DNA of 64,000 bases, from assembly GCA_023391095.1 (NCBI GenBank), contig JAEWBN010000006.1, positions 62,001-126,000 of the forward strand, read 5' to 3'. Positions 17,237 to 26,563 of the stretch are shown here, in pieces (the first letter of the stretch is position 1; every line of letters starts with the position of its first letter). The stretch comes from Pseudomonadota bacterium. GTDB lineage: Bacteria; Pseudomonadota; Alphaproteobacteria; Rhizobiales; Devosiaceae. The position numbers were made by a program, and so were the translations under genes. Below the pieces are notes generated by a model. It ran no database searches. It was given only the letters and a program-made list of their open reading frames with translations, and was not told where the DNA came from.

Positions 17237-17734
17237 CTAGCCCCGGCCGCCTTCTTTCATGATGCGGGCCTTGTCGCGGTTCCAGTCGCGGTCGCGGCTG
17301 GTGGCGCGCTTGTCGAAATTCTTCTTGCCCTTGCCGATGCCGATCAAAAGCTTGGCGCGGCCCTGGTCGTTGAAGAAGAGCTTGAGCGGCACGATGGTAT
17401 TGCCGGCCCGGGCCACTTCCTGATCGAGCTTGGAGAGTTGCTTCTTGGACACCAGCAGCTTGCGCGGGCGGCGCTCCTGGTGATTGAAGCGATTGGCCTG
17501 CAGATACTCGGGGATGTGGGCGTTGATCAGCCAGAGCTCGCCATTTTCGGGCGACGCATAGGATTCGGTGATCTGGGCCTTGCCCAGGCGCAGGGACTTG
17601 ACCTCGGTGCCGGTGAGAACAATGCCGGCTTCCAGCGTGTCGCCGATTTCGTAGTCGAAACGCGCGCGGCGGTTCTCGGCCACGAGACCGTGGCTGATCC
17701 ATCCGTTCTTGCTTTTGTCGTTCTTGCTGGACAT
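17237..17734 (-). CDS. smpB: SsrA-binding protein
   Basis: tmRNA partner in trans-translation. 165 residues. The OB-fold starts ENRRARFDYEIGDTLEAGIVLTGTEVKSLR, with the typical LINAHIPEY and RPRKLLVSKK motifs, followed by a basic tail ending KARIMKEGGRG that enters the A site. tmRNA (ssrA) itself is not in the window. Located 89 bases downstream of dapA with a strong hairpin between. Confidence 0.96.
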   Translation of the reverse strand: MSSKNDKSKNGWISHGLVAENRRARFDYEIGDTLEAGIVLTGTEVKSLRLGKAQITESYASPENGELWLINAHIPEYLQANRFNHQERRPRKLLVSKKQLSKLDQEVARAGNTIVPLKLFFNDQGRAKLLIGIGKGKKNFDKRATSRDRDWNRDKARIMKEGGRG

Positions 17735-17760
17735 GGCCGTTTCGTGGTTCGGAAAATGGA

Positions 17761-17789
17761 TTGTCCGGTCCTTGGATCAGACCGGACAA
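17761..17789 (-). terminator. Perfect 10-bp hairpin between dapA and smpB
   Basis: TTGTCCGGTC and GACCGGACAA pair around a 9-base loop. Read leftward it is followed by TCCATTTTCC, a weak T-tract, so it may end or attenuate dapA transcription before smpB. Confidence 0.6.
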
Positions 17790-17823
17790 CCGATTTGGTT
17801 AGGTAGACGTTGCACCCAGGAGG

Positions 17824-18699
17824 TTAGATAAGGCCCGCGTGGCGCATTGCAAAGTCCATGGCGTCCTGAGTGGGCTTGCTCACCGGCACGAGCGGCAGGC
17901 GCATCTCGTTGGCACAGAGGTTGAGCCGGTTGGCGACATATTTGGCGGGCGCCGGATTGGGCTCCATGAAGAGGTCCTTATGGAGGAATGCCAGCTTCTC
18001 GTTGATGGCGCGGGCCGCCTTGAAGTCGCCGGCCAGGGACAGTTCCTGCATCTCAGAACAAAGGCGCGGCGCGACATTGGCCGTGACCGAGATGCAGCCA
18101 TTGCCGCCATGGGCGTTGAAGCCAAGCGCGGTGCTGTCATCACCCGAGAGCAGGATGAAGTCATCGCCCAGCCGCACGCGTTCCATGGTGGCGCGTTCGA
18201 GGCTGCCGGTGGCGTCCTTGACGCCGGCAATGTTGGCGTGAGCGTCGCGCAGGCGCACGATGGTATCGACCGAAAGATCGACGATGGTGCGGCCCGGCAC
18301 CGAATAGAGAATGATGGGAATGCCCACCGAGCTGGCCACGGCCGAGAAGTGCTGGAAGAGGCCTTCCTGATTGGGCTTGTTGTAGTAGGGCACGACCGAA
18401 AGGACGGCGTCGGCACCAGACTTCTCCGCGTGCTTTGCCAGCGAAACGGCTTCGGCCGTGGAATTGGAGCCGGCGCCGGCGACCACGGGGACGCGCTTGT
18501 TGGCGACCTCGATGCAGATCTGGACGATGCGCTCATGTTCTTCATGGCTGACCGTGGGGCTTTCGCCCGTGGTGCCCACCGGCACCAGGCCATGCGTGCC
18601 TTCGGCAATCTGCCATTCGACAAAGCTGGCGAAGGCTTTCTCATCCACAACCCCATCGCGCATGGGGGTGATGAGCGCCGTAATCGAACCTCGCAGCAT
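17824..18699 (-). CDS. dapA: 4-hydroxy-tetrahydrodipicolinate synthase
   Basis: Condenses pyruvate with aspartate semialdehyde in the lysine/diaminopimelate pathway. 291 residues, normal. The Schiff-base lysine is K161 (AGVKDATGS), the proton-relay Tyr is Y132 with R137 in YSVPGRT, and GTTGES (T43/T44) is intact, separating it from N-acetylneuraminate lyases. The ATG at 18699 is used; a TTG six codons earlier overlaps the TGAGGA ribosome binding site. Precedes smpB. Confidence 0.96.
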   Translation of the reverse strand: MLRGSITALITPMRDGVVDEKAFASFVEWQIAEGTHGLVPVGTTGESPTVSHEEHERIVQICIEVANKRVPVVAGAGSNSTAEAVSLAKHAEKSGADAVLSVVPYYNKPNQEGLFQHFSAVASSVGIPIILYSVPGRTIVDLSVDTIVRLRDAHANIAGVKDATGSLERATMERVRLGDDFILLSGDDSTALGFNAHGGNGCISVTANVAPRLCSEMQELSLAGDFKAARAINEKLAFLHKDLFMEPNPAPAKYVANRLNLCANEMRLPLVPVSKPTQDAMDFAMRHAGLI

Positions 18700-18860
18700 T
18701 TTGTCGGTATTCCTCAACTGGCCGCCCGAGCGGCGGCATGATCTGATTTGGCCCGGCGCGGACGGCGCAGAGCGAGGCGCACCATACTTTCAACTGCGGC
18801 CTGTCACAAGAAGTCGATATCGGCCTTGTCGCGGTGAGGCGCGGACCGGTAAATGAAGCC

Positions 18861-19808
18861 ATGAAACTGTTGCCACGCCGCCGCAGAACCGTTCCGGACG
18901 ACCATGCCGCCTTTGCCGGACTGGCTTGTGAGCATGTGCTTTTGAGCGATGCCACGACGCGCGCGGCGGTGCATCGGCGCGGGGACTTTTCCAAGGGGCA
19001 GATGCCGCTTGTGTGCCTTGCCGGTTACCAGCGCAACATGAGCGATTTTGCCGGATTTGCGGACTATTTCAGCCGGCTGATGCCGGGGAACTGGCCGATG
19101 GTTCTGGTGGATCTGCCGGGACGCGGGCGCGCCGACGACCGGCGCAAGGCAACTGACTACAGCTCGCTCGCCGACGCGCGGGACCTGGCCGACATTCTTT
19201 TAGCCCTGGGGATCGGCCCGGCCATTTTCATTGGCCAGGGGCATGGCGGCCAGGTCGTCATGGCACTCGCAGCGGCGCATCCGCTGCTGGTGGGCGGGAC
19301 CGCACTGATCGATTCCGGGCCGGTGACGGATTCGCGCGGCATCGTGCGCCTGCGCAACAACCTCGCCCATCTCGACGGGCTGCGCAGCCTCAAGGCCACG
19401 CGGGCCGGCTTCCGGCGCATTCTCGGCAGCGATTATCCGGGGCTGGACGACGAGCGGCTCGACGCGCTTTCGGGGCGGACGCATTTTGTCGACAAGCGCG
19501 GGCGGGCGCAGCCCCTGTTCGATACGCGGCTGATCGACAACCTCTCCGGCATCAGCTTTGATGACGTGCTGATGCCGCGATGGGCGCTCTACGACGCCCT
19601 GACCTGCGCGCCGCTGCTGTTGATGCGCACGCAACTGACGGATCAGCTGCGGCGCGAAACCTTTGACGAGATGATGCGCCGACGGCCCGACGCGGAAGCG
19701 CTGACCATTGCCGGGCAAGGCTCCCCTGCCCTACTTGACCAGGCCGAAGAGGTGAGCGCGCTGGTGCAGTTCGCGCTCCATTGCAGCCGCAAGCGGATCG
19801 CGGCCTAG
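18861..19808 (+). CDS. Alpha/beta-hydrolase-fold protein lacking the nucleophile serine
   Basis: 315-residue alpha/beta-hydrolase fold. LVCLAGYQRNMSDF is the oxyanion region and LVDLPGRGRADD the typical strand 4 loop. The nucleophile elbow reads FIGQGHGG instead of G-x-S-x-G: residue G127 (codon GGG, 19239-19241) replaces Ser. The usual C-terminal GxGHxP is AGQGSPALL, so the catalytic His also seems absent. The fold looks intact and the frame is long and clean, so this is probably a non-catalytic protein rather than a decayed gene. The start is uncertain (GTG 18834 or ATG 18861). Convergent with the OmpA-family gene, overlapping it by 4 bases. Confidence 0.75.
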   Translation: MKLLPRRRRTVPDDHAAFAGLACEHVLLSDATTRAAVHRRGDFSKGQMPLVCLAGYQRNMSDFAGFADYFSRLMPGNWPMVLVDLPGRGRADDRRKATDYSSLADARDLADILLALGIGPAIFIGQGHGGQVVMALAAAHPLLVGGTALIDSGPVTDSRGIVRLRNNLAHLDGLRSLKATRAGFRRILGSDYPGLDDERLDALSGRTHFVDKRGRAQPLFDTRLIDNLSGISFDDVLMPRWALYDALTCAPLLLMRTQLTDQLRRETFDEMMRRRPDAEALTIAGQGSPALLDQAEEVSALVQFALHCSRKRIAA

Positions 19809-20881
19809 CGATTTGCCATAGGAGCCTTGTCATCGAGGGTGACGACGATGCGCCGGTTTTTGCGCTTGCCCTCGCTGGTAGCATTGTCGGCCACGGGCTG
19901 GCTTTCGCCATAGCCGATGGCATAGAGGCGTTCGGGCGCAATGCCGCGCTCGATCAAGGCCGCAACCACGGCTTCCGCCCGGGCGACAGAGAGCGCCAGA
20001 TTCTTTCGGTCGTCGCCATCACTGTCGGTATGGCCTTCGACATAGACGGAGGCGGTTGCACAACGGGCCAGGACGGCGGCAAAGGCGTCGAGTTCGGCCT
20101 TTGCGGTTTCGGCCATCACGGCGGCGCCGGACTGGAAAAGGATGGCGTTGTGCGCCGACAATTCGGCCAGCTGCGCGCGGCATTGCGCCAGCGCGGCGTC
20201 ATTGGCGGGCGGGGTTGCGGGTGTTGCGGCCGGTGCGGCGACGGCGGGCGCAGCGGTGGCTGGGGCAACTGAGGCAAAGGGTGGCGCGGCGGCGACGGAC
20301 AGGGCGAGGTCCCAGCTTAGGCCAGATGCGTCGACCACGGCCTGGGCATTTTCGGGCGTGCCCGTGATACCGGTTGCCGACCAGGTGCTGCCGTCAAAGC
20401 GGATCGAGCCTTCCTCCAGCCCTTCGAGCAGGTCCAGCGCGACGAGGAGGTTTGTGCCGAAGCCGGCGGGCGCGGCGGGGTCAATCCCGGTCTGGTCGTC
20501 GAGGTCGCCCGCAAGGCGAACGGCGAGATATTGCTGGGTGGCACGGTCGGGCACGGCGCCCGCGACCACGACCCGTCCGTCAGCCGCTTTGGTGGCTGTC
20601 CAGGTGTAGGGTTCGGGGCCGATCTCAACAATGGAGCCGGCGGCGGGATCCTGGGTGGCCTGCGCTATGTCGATGCGTTGCCCATAAGGGAGAATTGCGC
20701 TGGGATTCGAAGGCGCAACGCTGGGAAGCTCAGCCAACACTTCGACGCGGCGGGGTGCGTATGATCCAGATGCGTCGGGAGCCTCCCCCCAAGGCGATGG
20801 CGCCGATGCCGCAACAGCGAGCGGACCGCACAGGAGCGACAGCGCACTGGTGGCCGCGCAGGTGAGCAGGACCTTCTTCAT
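19805..20881 (-). CDS. OmpA-family outer-membrane protein with BON-like region
   Basis: 358-residue exported protein. A signal peptide (MKKVLLTCAATSALSLLCGPLAVAA) is followed by a domain with BON-like strands (GRVVVAGAVPDRATQQYLAV). A proline/alanine linker comes next (AAPAVAAPAATPATPP), then a C-terminal OmpA domain with the peptidoglycan-binding signature YVEGHTDSDGDDRKNLALSVARA and YGESQPVADN. It is likely anchored to peptidoglycan, with an architecture resembling BON-OmpA proteins such as mycobacterial OmpATb. The ATG at 20881 gives the clean signal peptide; an ATG eight codons earlier has no binding site. Confidence 0.85.
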   Translation of the reverse strand: MKKVLLTCAATSALSLLCGPLAVAASAPSPWGEAPDASGSYAPRRVEVLAELPSVAPSNPSAILPYGQRIDIAQATQDPAAGSIVEIGPEPYTWTATKAADGRVVVAGAVPDRATQQYLAVRLAGDLDDQTGIDPAAPAGFGTNLLVALDLLEGLEEGSIRFDGSTWSATGITGTPENAQAVVDASGLSWDLALSVAAAPPFASVAPATAAPAVAAPAATPATPPANDAALAQCRAQLAELSAHNAILFQSGAAVMAETAKAELDAFAAVLARCATASVYVEGHTDSDGDDRKNLALSVARAEAVVAALIERGIAPERLYAIGYGESQPVADNATSEGKRKNRRIVVTLDDKAPMANR

Positions 20882-21007
20882 TCCGAATCCATTGGAAAAC
20901 CGCATTGGCAGCGACGGTAAATGATTTGCCCGTCGTCACAAAGAAAAATGCACCCGGGCACTCCCCTGCCCCAACGCGGCGGTGAAACCGGTGTGCGCGC
21001 TTGACCA

Positions 21008-21039
21008 CAAAAAGAAAGGCCCGGCAGAGCCGGGCCTTT
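21008..21039 (-). terminator. Rho-independent terminator after the porin gene
   Basis: AAAGGCCCGG-cagag-CCGGGCCTTT (21015-21039) is a perfect 10-bp stem. Read leftward it is followed by CTTTTTG, 25 bases past the porin stop. Confidence 0.93.
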
Positions 21040-21063
21040 CCCAATTCAAAGGTAATCCAAGGA

Positions 21064-22401
21064 TTACTTGAATTCCTTGGCAGCCTTGAAGGTGACCTTG
21101 TAGGCACCGTTCTGGTGGACTTCGCCGCCGAGCGAGGAGGTGAAACCACCACCCGGCTTCCAGTCGAGAGTGGCCTTGCCGTAGAAGTCGGTCTGCTCGG
21201 CAACCGCCTTGGTGGTGCCATAGACGCCAACTTCACCGGTGAGCGAGACGGTCTCGGTGACTGCAGCGACGAGCTGAGCAGCAACCTGGTAACCTTCGTT
21301 GTCGGCAATGCTGGTGTCTTCGTCGAACCAACGGGCGCCGAGGTTGATCTTCACGCCTTCGGTGACGGTGGCACCGACGGAGCCGCCGAGACCAACGGTG
21401 GTCGGAGCAACCGAACCGCCAGTGGTTTCAGCCGACAGAGCGATTTCGAACATGTCGAAGGTCGCGGAAGCCGAACCGAGGAGGTTGTAGTAGGTGTCGA
21501 CGGTGTTGGAGGTGAAAGCACCAGCAACGCGCGCCTTGAAGTTGTCGAAGGTGCCGGTGACGCCAGCGTGGATGCCCCAGCTGTCAACAGTGCCGTCGAG
21601 GATACCACCAGCAGCGCCGGTGATGTGAGCGGTGATGCCTTCGCCGGCATATTCCAGAACGCCAACGGCAGTGCCGGTGGTGTCGAGCTTTTCGAGACCA
21701 GCCTTAACGGTCAGGCCATTGCCGAGGCTCGAAACGACCTGGATCACGTGGCCGCCGTCTGCCGGGAAGTCGATGCCAGCGCCGCCAGCAACGCCCTTGT
21801 CAACCTTTTCCGAGTTGAAGAGGCCGAGCCAGTTGAACGGCTCATCGTCGCCCTTGTTCTGGATCGAGCCCTTCTTACCGGCCATGATCACGGTGGTGTC
21901 GCCGACCGAAACGAAAGCTTCGTCGAGGATGACACCAAAGGTTTCGTCGCCGCCAGCGCCCGGAACGGCAATACCGCCAGCAGGAGCCTTACCCGGCGCA
22001 ACGGGGGCACCGTTGACGTAAACGCTGTGCTGAACGGACTTCAGCTTGATGGTGGCGGAAGCCGGACCGAAATCGGAGTCGGCGGTACCGACGAACTTCA
22101 GCCAGGATTCGACCTTGGACGACCAGTCATTGGCACCATCGTTGTCGATGATGTTGAACACGCCAGCAGGAGTGCTGATGTACGGTGCGTTCCAGTTGGC
22201 GCTGTAGTCGCCCCAGTTGAATTCGTACTTCACTTCGCCCGAGATCTGCAGGCAGTTGGTGTCGGACGAGATGGTCAGGCCGGAAAGGCCGAGAGCGTCG
22301 CAGACGTCCAGCGAGGTGAGGACGCCCAGGTCGGCAGCGTAGCCAGCGGTCGAGAGACCGGCAGCGGCAACAGAACCGAGGATAAGGCTCTTGAGTTTCA
22401 T
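21064..22401 (-). CDS. Porin, Rhizobiales outer-membrane type
   Basis: 445-residue outer-membrane beta-barrel protein, probably a major general porin. The signal peptide MKLKSLILGSVAAAGLSTAGYAADL has a clear AYA|ADL cleavage site. The mature part starts with the DVCDALGLSGLTIS...CLQISGEVKYEFNWG pattern of Rhizobiales porins (two Cys, probably bridged), followed by alternating strands rich in Thr, Gly and Ala. It ends AKEFK, a penultimate aromatic residue. GGAGGTCAACTA before the ATG at 22401 is a strong binding site. A perfect terminator follows. High codon bias toward GTC, GCC and AAG suggests strong expression. Confidence 0.9.
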   Translation of the reverse strand: MKLKSLILGSVAAAGLSTAGYAADLGVLTSLDVCDALGLSGLTISSDTNCLQISGEVKYEFNWGDYSANWNAPYISTPAGVFNIIDNDGANDWSSKVESWLKFVGTADSDFGPASATIKLKSVQHSVYVNGAPVAPGKAPAGGIAVPGAGGDETFGVILDEAFVSVGDTTVIMAGKKGSIQNKGDDEPFNWLGLFNSEKVDKGVAGGAGIDFPADGGHVIQVVSSLGNGLTVKAGLEKLDTTGTAVGVLEYAGEGITAHITGAAGGILDGTVDSWGIHAGVTGTFDNFKARVAGAFTSNTVDTYYNLLGSASATFDMFEIALSAETTGGSVAPTTVGLGGSVGATVTEGVKINLGARWFDEDTSIADNEGYQVAAQLVAAVTETVSLTGEVGVYGTTKAVAEQTDFYGKATLDWKPGGGFTSSLGGEVHQNGAYKVTFKAAKEFK

Positions 22402-22794
22402 TAGTTGACCTCCAAAGTCAGTCATTCTTGTGCCGGTTACCCAGCGGTTTGTCGAAACGCGACCACACAATTCGTGGTGCTGTGTGTTGCCGTCGCGTTG
22501 CGACCGACAAACGATCCCATGCATGGATTCGCAAGACCCACTCTACGCATGCCCAAACCGGACGCAATCGTGACGAAAGGGTTTTCGGGCTGCCACAATA
22601 TGGTTGCGGTGCCGATGTTGCAGATTCAGCACACAGTTTGAAACCTCTTGTTAACACCCCTGAATGCGCCGTTAAAAATCAGGCGGCACAAGGTTTTCTG
22701 CCAGTAGTATGGCAAAAGATCGAGGCAGATGGCGTGCGTACGTCATTTGCCATAGTCGTGACACAGCTATGGCAGCCAGCGCAGGGAGAGCGAG
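22402..22794. other. 393-base divergent intergenic region (porin / SDR)
   Basis: Contains the porin and SDR leaders but no gene that I can support. The only structure noted is tatggcaaa (22708-22716) facing tttgccata (22746-22754), with a third ctatggcag at about 22767, a possible operator for the SDR gene. Consensus promoters were not clear. Confidence 0.4.
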
Positions 22795-23529
22795 ATGAGC
22801 GGAACAGCATTGGTGACGGGCGCGACATCTGGGATTGGTCTGGCGACGGCGCGTGGACTTGCTGCCGCCGGCTGGACGGTGGTGATTTGCGGACGGCGCG
22901 CCGACCGTATCGAAAGCCTGTCGCGGGAGCATGGATTTGATGGTCACACCTGCGACGTGACCGATCCCGAGGCGGTGGCAAGGCTCTTCAGCGCCATTCG
23001 CGAACGGCACGGCCGCATCGATCTGGTTTTCAACAATGCCGGCCGGTTCGCTCCCGCGACGTCGTTTGGCGATCTCGAGGTCGCGACGTGGCGTGAAATG
23101 GTGGATACCAATCTCAATGGCGCCTTCTATGTGGCGCGTGAGGCCTTCCGGCTGATGCAGGCGCAGGCGCCGCAGGGCGGGCGGATTATCAACAACGGGT
23201 CGATCTCGGCCTATGCGCCCCGGCCGCATGCGGCCTCGTACACCACGACCAAACACGCCATTACCGGGCTGACCAAATCGATTTCACTGGACGGGCGGCC
23301 ATTCAACATCGCCTGCGGGCAGATCGATATCGGCAATGCGGCAACAGACATGACCAGCGCCATGAGCACGGGATCGCTGCAGGCCAATGGCACGATGATG
23401 CCGGAGCCCACATTCGATGTGCGCCATGTCGTGGACGCCGTGGTCTACATGGCTGGCCTGCCGCTTTCGGCCAATGTTCAGGTCATGACCGTGATGGCGA
23501 CGACCATGCCTTATATCGGGCGCGGCTGA
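22795..23529 (+). CDS. Short-chain dehydrogenase/reductase
   Basis: 244-residue classical SDR. The NAD(P) motif is TGATSGIG at residues 8-15, NNAG is at about 80, and the triad is intact with Ser in IINNGSIS and Tyr/Lys in YTTTK. CGRRAD after the second strand suggests NADP preference. Relatives are annotated as 3-oxoacyl-ACP-reductase-like, but the substrate is unknown. GGGAGAGCG precedes the ATG. Divergent from the porin gene and convergent with nagA. Confidence 0.88.
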   Translation: MSGTALVTGATSGIGLATARGLAAAGWTVVICGRRADRIESLSREHGFDGHTCDVTDPEAVARLFSAIRERHGRIDLVFNNAGRFAPATSFGDLEVATWREMVDTNLNGAFYVAREAFRLMQAQAPQGGRIINNGSISAYAPRPHAASYTTTKHAITGLTKSISLDGRPFNIACGQIDIGNAATDMTSAMSTGSLQANGTMMPEPTFDVRHVVDAVVYMAGLPLSANVQVMTVMATTMPYIGRG

Positions 23530-23554
23530 CGGCCGCGCCACTCAACACGCCCCC

Positions 23555-24715
23555 TCAAGCGGAATAGGCGCAGGTGCCGTCGATCCAGGTCGAACGCACC
23601 TGCCGGTCATCGGAGAGGTGCACGAAGCTGGCTGTTGCGCCACGCCGCAAATGGCCATGCGTATCAGCCTTGCCGATGGCTTGGGCAGGATAAAGCGCGG
23701 CCATGCGCAAGGCTTCCGCAAGTTCGACGCCCAGGGTGTCAACCACGAAATTGACCGCATCGATCATGTCGAGGTCAGCACCGGCCAGAGTGCCGTCGGC
23801 AAGACGCAGAGCGCCATCCGCGCGGGTGATGGTGCGGCCATTGAGCGGGAAGGACGTGATGTCGGTGCCGGTCTGCGACATGGCATCGGTGACAAGGAAT
23901 ATGCGGCCGTCTCCCCGTTTGGCGCGCAAAGCAGCGGCCATGGTGGCGGGATGGACGTGGATGCCGTCGGCAATCAGGCCGGCATAGACGGCAGGACTAT
24001 CGAGCACGGCACCCACTACACCGGGGTCGCGATTGCCCAACTGGCTCATGGCGTTGAACAGATGGGTCGCCATGGCGGCGCCCGCGGCGATGGCCGCGGT
24101 GGCCGTGTCGTAGCTGGCGTCGGAATGGCCGAGGCTGACAATGACCCCGGCGTCGGCCAAGGCGCGGATCTGTTCGGTCGAAACGCTTTCGGGAGCAATC
24201 GTGGCGAGCAGGGTCGGAAGCGCGAGAGCGGCCTGCTTGAGCCGAGCCTCATCCGCGCCGTCCATGGGCCGGATCAGCGTCGGGTCGTGGGTGCCCTTGC
24301 GGGCCAGCGACAGATGCGGGCCTTCGAGATGGAGGCCGAGAAAGCCGGGCACGCGCCTGGCTTCGGCCGCAATGCCGGCGTCGATTGCAGCCTCGGTGAC
24401 CGCCACCGTGTCGGTAATCAGCGTGGGAAGCAGGCCCGTTGTGCCGTATTGGGCATGCGCGCCGCAAATGGTCTCGATTGCCTCGAGCGTGGGGGCATTG
24501 TTGAAAAGAACGCCGCCGCCGCCATTGACCTGGAGGTCGATAAAGCCGGGCACGAGCATGCCACCATCGAGCCGGACATGCTGGCAATGGGCCGGAAGGC
24601 TGGCGCCCTCGACAATGCCGGAGACGTAGCCGAACTCCACAAGAAGCGCGGCGCCGTCGTGCCAGTGCTCGCCGTCGAAAATCCGGGCGCCGGAAATGGC
24701 CAGCAGGTCGCTCAT
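23555..24715 (-). CDS. nagA: N-acetylglucosamine-6-phosphate deacetylase
   Basis: Removes acetate from GlcNAc-6-phosphate. 386-residue amidohydrolase. PGFIDLQVNGGGGVLFNN near residue 56, HLEGPHLS near 128 (metal-binding Glu), SLGHSDASYDTA, THLFNAMSQ and the catalytic Asp in LVTDAM are all present. The start overlaps the preceding SIS-domain gene by four bases (ATGA), and that gene overlaps the gntR gene the same way, making a coupled three-gene operon. Confidence 0.95.
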   Translation of the reverse strand: MSDLLAISGARIFDGEHWHDGAALLVEFGYVSGIVEGASLPAHCQHVRLDGGMLVPGFIDLQVNGGGGVLFNNAPTLEAIETICGAHAQYGTTGLLPTLITDTVAVTEAAIDAGIAAEARRVPGFLGLHLEGPHLSLARKGTHDPTLIRPMDGADEARLKQAALALPTLLATIAPESVSTEQIRALADAGVIVSLGHSDASYDTATAAIAAGAAMATHLFNAMSQLGNRDPGVVGAVLDSPAVYAGLIADGIHVHPATMAAALRAKRGDGRIFLVTDAMSQTGTDITSFPLNGRTITRADGALRLADGTLAGADLDMIDAVNFVVDTLGVELAEALRMAALYPAQAIGKADTHGHLRRGATASFVHLSDDRQVRSTWIDGTCAYSA

Positions 24716-25740
24716 ACTGTCTCCGTCACCTTGCGCAACATGGGCGGGGTATCCGGATCGAGGCCGCGATGGCGGGCCAGCGCTTCCACGAAGCCGTAAA
24801 AGGAGACGACCAGTGCGAGCGGATCGGTCAGCGGGTGACCCGTCGCCGCAAAGGGCAGCCGTGTCGCGGCACCGGGACGGTCGCTGGTGAGAAAGGCACG
24901 GGCGCCCTGTCCCGCGAGTTTATGCGCCATGTCGGCAACAGAGCCTTCGGCCGCGTCGCGGGCGGCAAGGCCCAGTACGGGATAGTTCTGCGTGACGATG
25001 GAAACCGGGCCGTGCATTACTTCGGCGGCGGAATAGGCTTCGCCCTGGATGCCGCAGGTTTCCTTGAACTTTAGCGCGGCTTCATTGGCGATGGCAAAGC
25101 CGGGGCCACGGCCGAGCACGTAGAGGGCGTTTTGTCCTTCCAGCGCCGGGATCATCGCCGACCAGTCGCAGGAAACGGCATTGGCAAGGCTAGCCGGCAG
25201 CGCGTGGACGGCGGCGATCAGGTCTTTATCCTGGCTCCAATGCGCCAGGAGGGCGAGGCCGGCGACCACCGAGGTCACGAAGGTCTTGGTGGCGGCAACG
25301 CTTTTTTCGACACCGGCGTGCAGGTTGATGGTGAAGTCAGCGGCATCGGCAAGCGGCGAGCCGGGGGTATTGGTGATGGCCAGGGTCGTGGCGCCGCTCT
25401 GGCGGATCGAGGTGGCCATGCCCACGATATCGGGGCTTTTGCCGGACTGGGAAATGGCAATGGCCGCGCCCCCAGCGACCTTGAGATGGCGACCATAGAT
25501 GGAGGCCACGGACGGGCCGACCGAGGCCACCGGCAGACCGAGGGTGAGTTCGATGGCGTATTTGAGATAGGTGGCGGCGTGATCGGAGGAACCGCGCGCG
25601 ACGGTGACGACGATGGCCGGATCGAGGTCGCGCAGGCGGCCGGCCGCGGCTTCCAGCACAGGCGTCGATGCGGCAAGGAAGGTGTCGATGATCGCGGGGA
25701 TCTCATTGATCTCGCGACGCATGTGGGTCTGTTCAGTCAA
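24712..25740 (-). CDS. SIS-domain sugar isomerase, NagB-II-like glucosamine-6-phosphate deaminase
   Basis: 342 residues with two SIS domains and no glutaminase domain. VTVARGSSDHAATYLKY opens domain 1, AISQSGKSPDIVG is the sugar-phosphate loop, and LYVLGRGPGFAIANEAALKFKETCGIQGEAYSAAEVMHGP is the typical GlmS-like second domain with the catalytic Glu. Proteins of this type beside nagA act as glucosamine-6-phosphate deaminases (NagB-II, first described in Shewanella). That role fits here because no classical NagB is seen. Flanked by four-base overlaps on both sides. Confidence 0.85.
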   Translation of the reverse strand: MTEQTHMRREINEIPAIIDTFLAASTPVLEAAAGRLRDLDPAIVVTVARGSSDHAATYLKYAIELTLGLPVASVGPSVASIYGRHLKVAGGAAIAISQSGKSPDIVGMATSIRQSGATTLAITNTPGSPLADAADFTINLHAGVEKSVAATKTFVTSVVAGLALLAHWSQDKDLIAAVHALPASLANAVSCDWSAMIPALEGQNALYVLGRGPGFAIANEAALKFKETCGIQGEAYSAAEVMHGPVSIVTQNYPVLGLAARDAAEGSVADMAHKLAGQGARAFLTSDRPGAATRLPFAATGHPLTDPLALVVSFYGFVEALARHRGLDPDTPPMLRKVTETV

Positions 25741-26522
25741 GTCTTGCTGGCTCCGCTGCCAATGTCGCCCAGCCGAAGCTCGGCGACGAAGTCATAGGTG
25801 TCGCCCCGATAGATGGAGCGGGTGAATTCAATGACCCGGCCGGTCGCCAGGTAGGAAATGCGCTCGATATGCAGGCCCGCCGAGCCGACCGGAACCTGCA
25901 ACAGCCCGGCATCGGGTTCAGCGATATTGGCGGCGCGGATGCGCTGGATGGCGCGGACCGGCCGCGAGTCGAAGCGCTCGAGATAGCGGTAAAGGGAGTC
26001 CCCCACCGCCCTTGGATCGGGCAGCACGGTTGCGGCAAGGCTGGCGCGCTCAATGGCCAGCGGCGCATCCTCGGACAGGCGCAGGCGGGCGATGCGCGCC
26101 ACCTGCTCGCCGGCGCTGAGGCCCAGAATGATGGTTTCGTCGGGCGACGGGGCATAAAGGCCGCGGTCAAGCCATTCGGCGCGCACCGCCATGCCGCGCC
26201 GGGCCATGTCCTCGGTAAAGGAGGTGAGCTGGGACAGCGATTGCTCGACCCGCTGCGGCTGAGGCGCGACGAAAGTGCCCGAGCCGTGGCGCTGGATCAG
26301 AACTCCGTCATGGACCAGCTGCTGGACGGCCTTGCGGACGGTGACGCGGGAGACGTCGGCACGGGTGGCAAGGTCGCGCTCGGAGGGCAAAGCATCACCG
26401 GGCTTGATCGTGCCGTGCTTTATGGCATCCTCGATCCACCGCTTGAGCTGAAGGTAGAGCGGGCCACCGGCGGGAAGCGTAACTGGGCTATCACCAAAGA
26501 AATTTGCCGATCGATCCGTCAC
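25737..26522 (-). CDS. GntR/HutC-family regulator of the amino-sugar genes
   Basis: 261 residues. The N-terminal winged helix has LPSERDLATRADVSRVTVRKAVQQLVHDG and the G-SGTFV end motif. A C-terminal UTRA ligand domain begins near residue 95 (LTSFTEDMARRGM) and probably binds a phosphorylated amino sugar such as GlcN-6-P or GlcNAc-6-P, as NagR/NagQ do. The GTG at 26522 follows GGAGGACCT. First gene of the leftward operon and divergent from murQ, with TGGTAT-type sites in the shared region. Confidence 0.88.
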   Translation of the reverse strand: MTDRSANFFGDSPVTLPAGGPLYLQLKRWIEDAIKHGTIKPGDALPSERDLATRADVSRVTVRKAVQQLVHDGVLIQRHGSGTFVAPQPQRVEQSLSQLTSFTEDMARRGMAVRAEWLDRGLYAPSPDETIILGLSAGEQVARIARLRLSEDAPLAIERASLAATVLPDPRAVGDSLYRYLERFDSRPVRAIQRIRAANIAEPDAGLLQVPVGSAGLHIERISYLATGRVIEFTRSIYRGDTYDFVAELRLGDIGSGASKT

Positions 26523-26563
26523 AGGTCCTCCACGCGCTTTGTTTGCGCCGTCTTGCGGACATA

